From Fidelibacterota bacterium (lineage in GTDB: Bacteria; Fidelibacterota; UBA2242; JAFGTP01), in the NCBI GenBank assembly GCA_021734005.1, contig JAIPJV010000019.1, positions 1-14,293 on the forward strand: a stretch of 14,293 nt of DNA. Direction: 5' to 3'. Below, piece after piece: positions 7,506-14,293 of the stretch. Positions within the stretch are counted from its first letter, which is position 1. The number at the start of each line of letters is the position of its first letter. A model generated the notes under the pieces. It was not told the origin of the DNA and did not search any database. It saw only the letters and a program-made list of their open reading frames with translations. The position numbers were made by a program, and so were the translations under genes.

Positions 7506-10500
7506 ATGAATAGTAAGAGTGCAGATCAAAATCTTGAGAAGCAACTTCAGAAACTTAAGCAGGAAAATCAACGGTTGAAAGAGGAAAATGCCCGTTGCCA
7601 TGAACACCATCAGGATATGAGAGAGATGGTCTATCTGGTAGAGCAGTCCTCGGATAGTATTATTCAGACTGATGATAATTTTAGGATAAACTACATGAAT
7701 TCAGCTGCTGAAGAGCTTTACGGCTGGAAATTTGAAGAGATTGCCGGGGAAAAACCGGATATTTTCAATGCTGAAGAAGCCTCTGATGAGATTCAAAAAG
7801 AGATCTATGAGACTATAGCTAGTGGCGAATCTTACAAAGGTGAACTATTAAATAAGCGTAAAGATGGATCGACCTTTTATTGTCATTTGGTGGTTTCTCC
7901 GATCAAAAATGATCACAACAATATTACCGGCTATATGGCCTCCCATAGAGATGTCAGCAAACGAAAACAGACCCAGATTGATTTAAAGGAGAGCGAAGAG
8001 AAATACAAAAATCTGATCAAATCCATGACCGATATTATCATTATTATTGATGACCAGGATCGTTTTATAGATGTCCATTATAAAGAAAATTCACCTCTTT
8101 TTTTACCGCCTGAGGAGTTTCTTGGTAAAAAACGTCAGAATGTTCTACCGAAACCTATAAATAAATTATTTGATGCAAATTCCCGGAAGGTTCTGCAAAC
8201 CGGTGAACCCCAGAGATTCGAATATCCAGCTCAAATAGAAGGCCAGGATAAATGGTTTATTGCCACTCTTTATTTACATGAGAATGGTAAGGATATTTTA
8301 GTTCGGATAAGAGACATAACCAAGCGAAAACAGGCTGAGATTGAACTGGAGAAGCAGGAAAAGAATCTGCGTACCACCTTGAACTCTATTGGCGATGCAG
8401 TTATATCAACTGATCTGCAAGGACGAATTGTGCGAATGAATCCTGTTGCTGAAGAATTGACAGGTTGGGAACAAAAAGAGGCAAAAGGCAAAGAAATCGA
8501 TGAAGTATTTGATATTGTAAATGCAAAAACTGGAAAAGATGTTGAAAGTCCTGTTAATCAGGTATTGGAGGAAGGCAAAATTGTAGGACTTGCCAATCAT
8601 ACAGTCCTGAAATCAAAACATGGTAATGAATATCAAATCTCTGATTCCGGAGCACCTATCAAGGATGAAAACGAAGATGTAACCGGTGTTGTCCTGGTCT
8701 TCAGTGATGTTACAGAAGAATATGAAATGCGCCAGGCTCTTTATCGTAGTGAGAAAAAATATAGAGAAATTTTTAATAATGCTAATGATGCAATTTTCCT
8801 TCATAAACTTTCCGATGACGGTAGTCCGGGTAAATTTATTGAGGTCAATGATGTGGCCTGTGAAATGCTGGGTTATTCTAAAGAAGAACTAATTGCAATG
8901 GGGCCGGGAGATATTGAATCTAAAGAAAGTGTAGAAAGAATCCCGGACTTGATGCAAAAATTAAAAGAAAAAGAACATTTCACTTTTGAAATCGAACAGG
9001 AAACCAAAGATGGAACATTAATTCCGGTTGAGATAAGTTCTCATGCTTTTACATTAAATAATGAAAAATATTCACTGTCTATTGCCAGAGATATTACCGA
9101 GAGAAAAGAGGCCCGTAAAAAATTGAAAAATAGTGTACGAAAGTATAAGGCTCTTTTTGAACAGTCTCTGGATGGCATTTTTCTCCATGATATAAAAGGC
9201 AATATCCTTGACGCTAATCAAGCTGCTGTTGAACAATCCGGTTATACAAGCGAGGAACTGCTGGGAATGGAAGTTTTTGATCTTCACACTGATAATACAA
9301 TGAGTAAAAAGGATATTCTTCGTCAATGGAGTGAGTGGGAAACAAATCAGAAAACAATTATAGAAGATTACCACAAAAAGAAGGATGGAAGCTTAATTCC
9401 TCTGGAGATTAAAACCGGGCGGGTTTATTATGGCGACGAAGAATTGATGCTGGCTATTACTCGGGATGTTTCTGCTCGAAAACGGGCTGAGGACGAGAAA
9501 GAAAATCTCCATGAGCAACTTCTTCAAACCCAGAAACTGGAATCTATTGGAACTCTGGCTGGAGGTGTTGCCCACGATTTCAATAATATTTTGACTGTCA
9601 TCATTGGATTATCCCAGATGATCTTAAATCAAACTGAACACTCTAATCCCAATTATCAGCATCTAAAAAGTATTGATGAAGCCGCCCGCAGAGCCGCAGA
9701 TCTAACCCGAAACTTGCTTTTATTTAGTCGCAAACAGGATATGGATCTCAAGAATCTTAATCTAAGCGAGATCGTAGAAAATTTGAACAAAATGCTTAAT
9801 AGATTGATTGGAGAGGATATACGGATGAACAATAATCTGGCCGATGATTTATCGGATATAGAAGCCGATCAGGGGCAGATTGAGCAAGTAATAACCAATC
9901 TGGTAGTTAATGCTAGAGATGCGATGCCTGATGGAGGAAACCTCACAATTTCAACCCAGAATGTCTTCATTGATAATAATAAGGCCCAAACAATTCCTGA
10001 CATTGATCCCGGACAATATGTAATGCTGAGCATTGAAGATACAGGCCATGGAATTGATAAAAGTATTCAAGATAAGATATTTGATCCCTTCTTTACAACG
10101 AAAGGCCGTTCCGAAGGAACAGGAATGGGGCTCTCAGTTGTCCATGGAATTATAAAAGAGCACAGTGGCTTGATCAATGTGTATAGCGAGTCCGGTCAGG
10201 GCACTATTTTTAAAATTTATCTGCCAGTTGCTGAAAATAAGTCCAAAGATGCTAATAAAGAAATACTGGAGAGTATGGATAAATTTACCGGGAATGGTGA
10301 AAAAATCCTAATTGTAGAAGATGAAATCCCGGTTCTCCAATATTTAAAAAATGTTTTAAAGAGCAATAATTATACAACTGTTAGTGCCGAAAATTCAGAA
10401 GAAGCTCTGCAAATTTTTCAAGATGAAAAACATAATTTTGATTTAATGATCAGTGATGTGATAATGACCGGTATGGATGGTCTTGAACTGGCGGATCAAA

Positions 10501-10658
10501 TCAGATCTGAAAAAGATGACCTCAAAATAATTCTGAGCAGTGGCTATTCCGATCGCAAAGTAGCCCGCTCTGAAATTCGTAAAAAAGACTACAGATTTAT
10601 TCAGAAACCCTATGATGTTGTCAAATTATTAAAAATAATTCATGAAACATTGAATTAA
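7506..10658 (+). CDS. cytoplasmic multi-PAS hybrid sensor histidine kinase with C-terminal receiver
   Basis: This 1050-residue signalling protein has no membrane segment or signal peptide. Residues 5-38 are a Glu/Lys/Gln-rich coiled coil. Five PAS-like domains follow at about 42-150, 162-273, 287-405, 417-532 and 545-657. Most end in a DIT(K/E)RK-type tail and the linkers are short helices. The second PAS is the most divergent. The dimerisation/phosphoacceptor domain has GGVAHDFNNIL with phospho-His690. The ATP-binding domain shows the N box (NARDAMPDGG, near 802), G1 box (EDTGHGI, near 845) and G2 box (GTGMGLSVVHGI, near 874). The receiver domain (about 934-1050) has the acidic pair Asp939/Glu940, phospho-Asp984 and Lys1034. 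There is no DNA-binding or enzymatic output, so phosphate must pass to another protein, or the receiver modulates the kinase. The gene stands alone between a divergent and a convergent neighbour, and its stimulus and partner are unknown. Confidence 0.93.
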   Translation: MNSKSADQNLEKQLQKLKQENQRLKEENARCHEHHQDMREMVYLVEQSSDSIIQTDDNFRINYMNSAAEELYGWKFEEIAGEKPDIFNAEEASDEIQKEIYETIASGESYKGELLNKRKDGSTFYCHLVVSPIKNDHNNITGYMASHRDVSKRKQTQIDLKESEEKYKNLIKSMTDIIIIIDDQDRFIDVHYKENSPLFLPPEEFLGKKRQNVLPKPINKLFDANSRKVLQTGEPQRFEYPAQIEGQDKWFIATLYLHENGKDILVRIRDITKRKQAEIELEKQEKNLRTTLNSIGDAVISTDLQGRIVRMNPVAEELTGWEQKEAKGKEIDEVFDIVNAKTGKDVESPVNQVLEEGKIVGLANHTVLKSKHGNEYQISDSGAPIKDENEDVTGVVLVFSDVTEEYEMRQALYRSEKKYREIFNNANDAIFLHKLSDDGSPGKFIEVNDVACEMLGYSKEELIAMGPGDIESKESVERIPDLMQKLKEKEHFTFEIEQETKDGTLIPVEISSHAFTLNNEKYSLSIARDITERKEARKKLKNSVRKYKALFEQSLDGIFLHDIKGNILDANQAAVEQSGYTSEELLGMEVFDLHTDNTMSKKDILRQWSEWETNQKTIIEDYHKKKDGSLIPLEIKTGRVYYGDEELMLAITRDVSARKRAEDEKENLHEQLLQTQKLESIGTLAGGVAHDFNNILTVIIGLSQMILNQTEHSNPNYQHLKSIDEAARRAADLTRNLLLFSRKQDMDLKNLNLSEIVENLNKMLNRLIGEDIRMNNNLADDLSDIEADQGQIEQVITNLVVNARDAMPDGGNLTISTQNVFIDNNKAQTIPDIDPGQYVMLSIEDTGHGIDKSIQDKIFDPFFTTKGRSEGTGMGLSVVHGIIKEHSGLINVYSESGQGTIFKIYLPVAENKSKDANKEILESMDKFTGNGEKILIVEDEIPVLQYLKNVLKSNNYTTVSAENSEEALQIFQDEKHNFDLMISDVIMTGMDGLELADQIRSEKDDLKIILSSGYSDRKVARSEIRKKDYRFIQKPYDVVKLLKIIHETLN

Positions 10659-10735
10659 ATTCAGACGGGATTATATAGATGGTTGCGGTTATTATAAACC
10701 AAAAATTATAATGATAAATGATTTTGGGATCTGAA

Positions 10736-12133
10736 TTAAGGCAATTGATAAGAAAAATCCAATCCGGGTAATATTTTTACTGCATTCTTTTTTTCTCTGG
10801 AATTCTCAAAATATAGGGCTGGAGAGATTGACAACCGGGTTTCTTGATTATTTATAATTGGACTCTCTTTTTGAGGAGTGATCATTGGCTTTGTAAGCAG
10901 AGTGCCGGAAATTCCCCCGCACAGAACAAAAAGACTGGTAAGTTGACTGGAAGCTTCAGTGATTATAGCAGTTCCCAGACCAAAGGCCATTCCCGACGCT
11001 GTCCCAAGACCCATTAAAAAAGATTCACCAAAAGTATAATCGTAACCAGCGATCATTTTTTGATAAAGATAAATTCCGCTAAAACCGAGCCCAACATTGC
11101 CCAGTCGATAAAGTGACTGTTTGTCAACATTTAACATATCAAGAAGCATATAGCTATAAACAACGCCTGATAAATAACCTTGAAAAGGCATTATAGCATC
11201 ACCAAATGTATAATTTTTATTTTCAGTCAGAATTTTACTTCCCAGCACTGCCAGGGGATAGGCGGTCATAGTTATTAGAGCTCGCCGCTTTTCCCAGCTG
11301 GTCTGATCGTCAATCCATTTTTTATATGGATTTTTTTCAGATTGATAAGGATCGACGATCATTGGTTCTTCCGGCTCTGGATCAAGGACTACCTGCATGT
11401 CATAAGCACTTTTTAAACCCACAAAAGTACCCAGTGAAAGAGCCCATGTCCTTCCATAATCAGGTTGCCAACGATTATAAAGATTTTGCCCGGCCAACAT
11501 ACCGATTGGAACTGTGGTCATTAGAGTTGCCATCCAGGCTCTCTTTTCATCCTCCTCATTGTCATAATAATCTTCATTATTAAGTTCAAAAAGTTCATTA
11601 ATAGCAAAACCATAATGAAGCCCAATGCTGGATCCCAATCCCAGCATCTGTGAGCGGGCCAGCGGAAGATCCATTTTCTCAGAGTATTTTTGGCTAAAAT
11701 AAAATGTACTCCCCAGAGTCAGCATTTCCATTCCCACCATCCATCTGGTTTCATCTTTTCCCAGAAGATAGGGCAGACCCCAGCCATACAACCCGGCTCC
11801 CCAGCCAGTATTTTGCAAAACAAATTGCCAGCGTCCGGATTGCTCACCATCTCCGTACTTCAGCTGTAATCTTTGCTCAATTAGATTAACCCTGGCATCA
11901 TCCAGATTCAAGGCTTTTTGAAGGGCGTGCAAAATCTTCTTCTCATCATTACTGAGATGATTGTCTTTAATTGCGGCTTGATAGGCCTGTCGATAAACTG
12001 AAGTATCCCGTGAAACTGATTCCTGTCTTTGAAATAAAGAGGCAGAATCAATTTTAGCACTGTCGATAGAAATCGATGCAGCCAGATAATTATTAAAAAC
12101 AAAAGTAATTGCTATCACGAAAATTAATTTCAC
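10736..12133 (-). CDS. exported protein of unknown function with about four Gly-rich hydrophobic repeats
   Basis: I do not recognise this 465-residue protein. The N-terminus MKLIFVIAITFVFNNYLAAS is a good Sec signal peptide. Residues 47-89 form an all-helical segment (YRQAYQAAIKDNHLSNDEKK onward) with the D-x-x-LSxDEkxiLxxLxxxL pattern seen in TerB-like and EF-hand-like helical domains. Then come four similar units at about 131-178, 201-246, 284-331 and 342-389: a hydrophobic Gly/Ala-rich segment, a polar Tyr/Lys turn, a (Y/L)(T/P)(F/L)G(D/E)(A/S)-like motif, and a second hydrophobic stretch with G-x3-G spacing. The clearest copies read YTFGDAIMPFQGYLSG and YTFGESFLMGLGTASG. A half unit follows near 398-416. 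The last 30 residues look like beta strands. It is probably an envelope protein. I chose GTG at 12133, which has a GGGGG run five bases upstream, over the in-frame TTG at 12145, which has none. It is convergent with the kinase and has its own likely promoter. Confidence 0.7.
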   Translation of the reverse strand: MKLIFVIAITFVFNNYLAASISIDSAKIDSASLFQRQESVSRDTSVYRQAYQAAIKDNHLSNDEKKILHALQKALNLDDARVNLIEQRLQLKYGDGEQSGRWQFVLQNTGWGAGLYGWGLPYLLGKDETRWMVGMEMLTLGSTFYFSQKYSEKMDLPLARSQMLGLGSSIGLHYGFAINELFELNNEDYYDNEEDEKRAWMATLMTTVPIGMLAGQNLYNRWQPDYGRTWALSLGTFVGLKSAYDMQVVLDPEPEEPMIVDPYQSEKNPYKKWIDDQTSWEKRRALITMTAYPLAVLGSKILTENKNYTFGDAIMPFQGYLSGVVYSYMLLDMLNVDKQSLYRLGNVGLGFSGIYLYQKMIAGYDYTFGESFLMGLGTASGMAFGLGTAIITEASSQLTSLFVLCGGISGTLLTKPMITPQKESPIINNQETRLSISPALYFENSREKKNAVKILPGLDFSYQLP

Positions 12134-12166
12134 ATCAGCCCCCAAATTTTATCACTAATCTAGTAT

Positions 12167-12195
12167 AATATAATTACTCCAGAATATTTATACAA
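12167..12195 (-). promoter_or_regulatory. sigma70-type promoter of the repeat-protein gene
   Basis: On the - strand TTGTAT (12195-12190) and TATATT (12172-12167) are separated by 17 bases. A TATACT also overlaps just downstream. The promoter lies between the terminator of the upstream phosphoesterase gene and the start of the repeat protein, as expected for an independent transcription unit. The leader would be about 25-30 bases. Confidence 0.5.
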
Positions 12196-12229
12196 GAGGT
12201 ATGGAAAGATAATGATTTTCCTCAGGCAA

Positions 12230-12262
12230 ATAAAAAAGAGCCTGCTTTTTACGGCAGGCTCT
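12230..12262 (-). terminator. rho-independent terminator of the metallophosphoesterase gene
   Basis: Read on the - strand, AGAGCCTGC (12262-12254) and GCAGGCTCT (12245-12237) form a perfect 9-bp GC-rich stem around an 8-base loop, and a run of five further T residues follows (12236-12232). It starts 26 bases after the stop codon of the phosphoesterase gene. Confidence 0.9.
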
Positions 12263-12288
12263 CAGAAAAGATTGTTTTCTTTAATGAA

Positions 12289-13653
12289 TCAATATTTTAT
12301 GGTATTTTCAAAAGTGCGTTCTTCAACATCGACAGGATTTTCGATGATTTTATTGGCCAGATGTCCATCCTGTTGAACAATATCAAAAGAGTCATACAAT
12401 TCTCCTGAAGCAGTATAGGCCCGGAATTTAAGAGTATCATGCGAAACACTAATTGTTTGATAAAGCTGAGTGTTTTCGGCCGCTCTTTTCATAACGCCAC
12501 CCATTGGATCCCATTTTGTATCGCGCATATTATACATTTTGCTACCACTTACAGAATTCACATAAACAGTTCCAGTTCCCTGATCACGAACATTGACTCC
12601 TTTTTTGATATTTTTCGTTCGACCCCGGGCATAGGTATGGTCATGACCTTGCATAACCAGATCGACACCATATTTGCTGTAAATTGGCTCCCAGGCGGCT
12701 CTCAATTCTTCGTTATTGCGACCTTCTCCAGAAGAATAAATAGGATGATGGTGAGTTGTCACTGTCCAGCGGTTGGGATTATCTTTGAGAATTTTTTCCA
12801 GCCATTTACTTTGTTCCTCAATTTTCCGATTGGAATTCAAGGCAATAATCCGCATGCCCTGATAATCGATATAATAGGCAGTTTCTTCCAAACCTTCAGG
12901 GCTATTTCGAGGATATTCAAATTGCTTTTGCCAATGAATGGATAACAAGCGGGGATCATCTCTATTATCAGTGTAGCGCCAGTATTCATGATTTCCCGGA
13001 ACAGCAATACTGGGAATCATACTTTGAATAAAACCACCGGCTAGATTCCATTCTCCCCATTCCTGATTGCGGTGAGCATGATTGACAAGGTCACCAGCGT
13101 GAACTATGAAAGCTGCATCAGAGGCTTTTGAAAAAGCGGCCCGAATATCTCTAGACCAATGGGATAAAATATCAGTTTGGGCGTCACCGAGATAGATAAA
13201 ATTAAAAGGCTTCTCTTGTTGGCAGGCTGTTTTGATCTGAAACCATTCGCTCCACTCATCATTCGCTCCAACTTTATATGCGTACATTGTGTTGGGCTTC
13301 AAGTCTTTGAAAGTGACCGTATGATAATTGGCTTTGACATCTTCGCCAACCCGATCGGCTTTAAGTTTTTGAACTTTGGCTTCAACAGATTTCGCCTTCA
13401 AATGAAATTTCGGGGCATCTTTTGCCAGAGCGATCATTGCTTTGCCCTCGGTTACGCTGGAGTTAGTCCGCCAGGTTACATTAAAAGATGTTGCAGGATC
13501 TTGATTCCAGGTGGCAACGATGCGGTCGGGATGTTTAGTTGGATATTCACCTGGTTTACCTGCCTGACTTTGATTGGCAGGACTGCAATTCTGAATAAAA
13601 AGAAAAAACACAGAAACTAATATTACTGGAATGATGAAAAGTTTCTTTCTCAT
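12289..13653 (-). CDS. purple-acid-phosphatase-like metallophosphoesterase lipoprotein
   Basis: This is a 454-residue exported phosphoesterase. The N-terminus MRKKLFIIPVILVSVFFLFI with QNC is a probable lipoprotein signal, with Cys23 as anchor; the lipobox is loose. Residues about 35-143 form the fibronectin-like N-terminal domain of purple acid phosphatases (IVATWNQDPATSFNVTWRTN, then LKPNTMYAYKVG). The metal-binding blocks follow: GDAQ (Asp157), GDLVN (Asp188), GNHE (Asn221, His222), TTHHHP (301-303) and GHDHTYARG (336-344). In true purple acid phosphatases the second block is GDxxY, and that Tyr gives the Fe(III) colour. Here the position is Asn191, so a purple iron charge-transfer centre is unlikely although the other ligands are kept. 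The likely role is removing phosphate from extracellular esters. GAGG seven bases upstream supports the ATG start. A promoter lies upstream and a strong terminator downstream. Confidence 0.92.
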   Translation of the reverse strand: MRKKLFIIPVILVSVFFLFIQNCSPANQSQAGKPGEYPTKHPDRIVATWNQDPATSFNVTWRTNSSVTEGKAMIALAKDAPKFHLKAKSVEAKVQKLKADRVGEDVKANYHTVTFKDLKPNTMYAYKVGANDEWSEWFQIKTACQQEKPFNFIYLGDAQTDILSHWSRDIRAAFSKASDAAFIVHAGDLVNHAHRNQEWGEWNLAGGFIQSMIPSIAVPGNHEYWRYTDNRDDPRLLSIHWQKQFEYPRNSPEGLEETAYYIDYQGMRIIALNSNRKIEEQSKWLEKILKDNPNRWTVTTHHHPIYSSGEGRNNEELRAAWEPIYSKYGVDLVMQGHDHTYARGRTKNIKKGVNVRDQGTGTVYVNSVSGSKMYNMRDTKWDPMGGVMKRAAENTQLYQTISVSHDTLKFRAYTASGELYDSFDIVQQDGHLANKIIENPVDVEERTFENTIKY

Positions 13654-13725
13654 AGCATGGCCTCTTTGTTTTTGAAAATTAATTTTTGGTGATTTTTTGG
13701 GATAATGTGCTGAAGCTTAGGGGAT

Positions 13726-13753
13726 TTTATATTCAAATTATTTTCCTGATCAA
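13726..13753 (-). promoter_or_regulatory. possible promoter of the metallophosphoesterase gene
   Basis: On the - strand TTGATC (13753-13748) and TATAAA (13731-13726) are 16 bases apart, matching four and five of six consensus positions. The leader would be about 65 bases, ending in the AAGAGG ribosome binding site at 13661-13666. The region is AT-rich, so a chance match is possible. Confidence 0.4.
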
Positions 13754-13833
13754 TAAATCTATCCATTAAAAAAGCAACTCGCATTTTAATAACATTTTTA
13801 GTTTTATTCAAATGAAATCTTGTTTATTAAATG

Positions 13834-13884
13834 TTAACAACTTTTTTTATAGCATATTTTACCAGAAAATTCATTAACATTCAT
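13834..13884 (-). CDS. possible 16-residue micro-ORF with strong ribosome binding site
   Basis: ATG at 13884 opens a frame for MNVNEFSGKICYKKSC, ended by TAA. GGAGGG lies six bases before the ATG, the best-placed Shine-Dalgarno of the whole noncoding region and unusual in such AT-rich DNA. The start lies three bases after the stop of a second micro-ORF upstream, which suggests translational coupling. The peptide has no known family that I recognise; the two Cys residues are at 11 and 16. It lies on the same strand as the phosphoesterase, 180 bases upstream, so it could be a leader peptide or a small protein. Length alone cannot establish that it is coding. Confidence 0.3.
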   Translation of the reverse strand: MNVNEFSGKICYKKSC

Positions 13885-13887
13885 TTT

Positions 13888-13947
13888 CTACCCTCCGGGC
13901 CGAATAATCCCTCCTGGATTTTCGGGATTAACCTTAAAATTATGCAT
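13888..13947 (-). CDS. possible 19-residue micro-ORF rich in Pro-Gly-Gly
   Basis: ATG at 13947 opens MHNFKVNPENPGGIIRPGG, ended by TAG. PGG occurs twice, encoded each time by CCN-GGA-GGG, so both copies also contain Shine-Dalgarno-like GGAGGG. The second copy is the ribosome binding site of the next micro-ORF. The start codon lies inside a TTATGCATAA palindrome and is preceded by GAGG at only two bases, which is short for initiation. It may therefore be a coincidental frame through a regulatory element. The same GAGG(G)TTATGCATAATT start context occurs inverted at 14023-14040. Confidence 0.2.
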   Translation of the reverse strand: MHNFKVNPENPGGIIRPGG

Positions 13948-14040
13948 AACCTCAGAAAACTCAGTTTTTTCAAAATAGTGATGCTAAAACTTTAATTAAC
14001 ATTCGATTAACCACTATCTTTTGGAGGGTTATGCATAATT
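13938..14040. repeat. inverted 14-bp repeats with a TTATGCATAA palindrome core
   Basis: AATTATGCATAACC (13938-13951) and GGTTATGCATAATT (14027-14040) are perfect inverted repeats 75 bases apart. Each contains the 10-bp palindrome TTATGCATAA. The match continues into a GAGG/GGAGGG run. Between them ATAGTG (13975-13980) pairs with CACTAT (14012-14017), so the 103-base segment can fold as a nested imperfect stem. I see no target-site duplication and no transposase. It could be a pair of operator sites for one dimeric regulator, or the remains of a small palindromic mobile element. Confidence 0.7.
13996..14012 (+). promoter_or_regulatory. TTAACA-N5-TTAACC direct repeat, Pho-box-like
   Basis: TTAACA (13996-14001) and TTAACC (14007-14012) lie 11 bases apart, one helical turn. 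Similar single TTAAC hexamers occur at 13834-13839, 13874-13879, 13928-13933 and 14051-14056. The arrangement resembles the tandem repeats bound by PhoP/PhoB-type response regulators (TTAACA-like in Bacillus). A phosphoesterase gene lies nearby, but the repeats are over 340 bases from its start and on the opposite strand, so the link is weak. Confidence 0.25.
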
Positions 14041-14131
14041 CAGGTTTAGATTAACGGCGGATTTAAAAGTTACTTTTGGGCTCGTGAAAAATGAAAGATA
14101 TAAAATGAATAATATTAAAGCAGAAAGTTTA

Positions 14132-14166
14132 CCCTGTGGAATTTAAGTTTTTTTATTCCATCAGGG
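14132..14166. repeat. bulged hairpin flanked by 8-base direct repeats
   Basis: CCCTGTGGAAT (14132-14142) pairs with ATTCCA plus CAGGG (14155-14160 and 14162-14166), giving 11 bp with one bulged T and a 12-base loop. No T tract follows on either strand, so it is not a standard terminator. GCAGAAAG occurs just outside on both sides (14120-14127 and 14166-14173). It may be part of an untranslated leader or a small RNA. Its role is unknown. Confidence 0.45.
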
Positions 14167-14293
14167 CAGAAAGATGAACCCGGTGAAATAAGCATCATAC
14201 TGAAATTTTTTTAAATTTATCATAAATCAATTTATGTTCAATATCAACAGATTATTACTATGATAGATTTCACGGGTCAAGAAGTTGAGTGTT

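Larger units (their letters stand above)
13654..14293. other. 640-base region without a standard gene, dense in repeats and palindromes
   Basis: No ORF of normal size or recognisable protein lies between the phosphoesterase start and the right edge, and no tRNA or rRNA is visible. The region holds the phosphoesterase leader and possible promoter, two micro-ORFs on the - strand, an inverted pair of 14-bp sites, several TTAAC repeats, a 7-bp stem TAATCCC/GGGATTA (13905-13911 with 13924-13930) and a longer bulged hairpin at 14132-14166. The right end (14174-14293) is plain AT-rich sequence where I see nothing definite. It may contain the promoter region of a gene beyond the window. Confidence 0.6.

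Noticed and set aside
10658..10737. AATTCAGA/TCTGAATT inverted repeat covering both convergent stop codons
   Set aside because: The arms are only 8 bp and 64 bases apart with no T tract; it is not convincing as a terminator.
12134..12145. In-frame TTG start four codons upstream of the repeat-protein gene
   Set aside because: There is no ribosome binding site before it, while the GTG at 12133 has a GGGGG run at a normal distance and yields an MKLIF signal peptide.
13650..13784. A 44-codon frame on the - strand whose TGA overlaps the phosphoesterase ATG as ATGA
   Set aside because: It has no ribosome binding site, its composition looks like untranslated AT-rich DNA, and it spans the likely phosphoesterase promoter. 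The ATGA overlap is probably chance.
14260..14293. An open frame from an ATG that runs off the right edge (MIDFTGQEVEC)
   Set aside because: No ribosome binding site and only eleven codons are visible, so a gene cannot be supported.

Overview
The window is AT-rich, gene-dense bacterial chromosome with eight clear protein genes. It has no rRNA, tRNA, CRISPR array, insertion sequence or phage gene that I can see. A twin-arginine signal, two predicted lipoproteins and a signal-peptide protein with an outer-membrane-like C-terminus suggest a Gram-negative bacterium. The exported Gfo/Idh/MocA dehydrogenase with a DUF1080 hydrolase, and the large multi-PAS hybrid kinase, are typical of the FCB group (Bacteroidota and relatives such as Calditrichota). 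Nearly every gene has a clear Shine-Dalgarno site, which is unlike most Bacteroidia, so a deeper FCB lineage is my best guess. This is inference, not identification.

Region 1 (1-5000, + strand) concerns nitrogen and amino acids. It holds type I glutamine synthetase (glnA), a secreted oligoendopeptidase F (pepF) and a GltS-family glutamate-symporter-like permease. A good intrinsic terminator sits in each of the two short gaps between them. An imperfect palindrome sits just before the glnA ribosome binding site. Glutamine synthetase resembles the adenylylated (beta) class but has Phe where the modified Tyr should be.

Region 2 (5001-7161) starts with a GGAT-type microsatellite at a convergent junction. 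On the - strand there is then a two-gene operon: a Tat-exported Gfo/Idh/MocA dehydrogenase followed by a DUF1080 lipoprotein. By analogy with characterised Bacteroides pairs, these probably work together on 3-keto-sugar chemistry outside the cytoplasm. The operon has a recognisable sigma70-type promoter.

Region 3 (7162-10658) is a 344-base divergent spacer and a 1050-residue soluble hybrid histidine kinase with five PAS domains and a C-terminal receiver. No response regulator or target gene lies beside it.

Region 4 (10736-13653, - strand) has an unrecognised exported protein built from about four copies of a Gly-rich hydrophobic unit, preceded by an independently terminated purple-acid-phosphatase-like metallophosphoesterase lipoprotein.

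Region 5 (13654-14293) is about 640 bases without a normal gene, but it is not featureless. It contains an inverted pair of 14-bp sites with a TTATGCATAA palindrome core, two abutting micro-ORFs on the - strand (one with a well-placed GGAGGG), a cluster of TTAAC direct repeats and a separate bulged hairpin. This region and the repeat protein of region 4 are the best candidates for something undescribed. The evidence for both is only suggestive.
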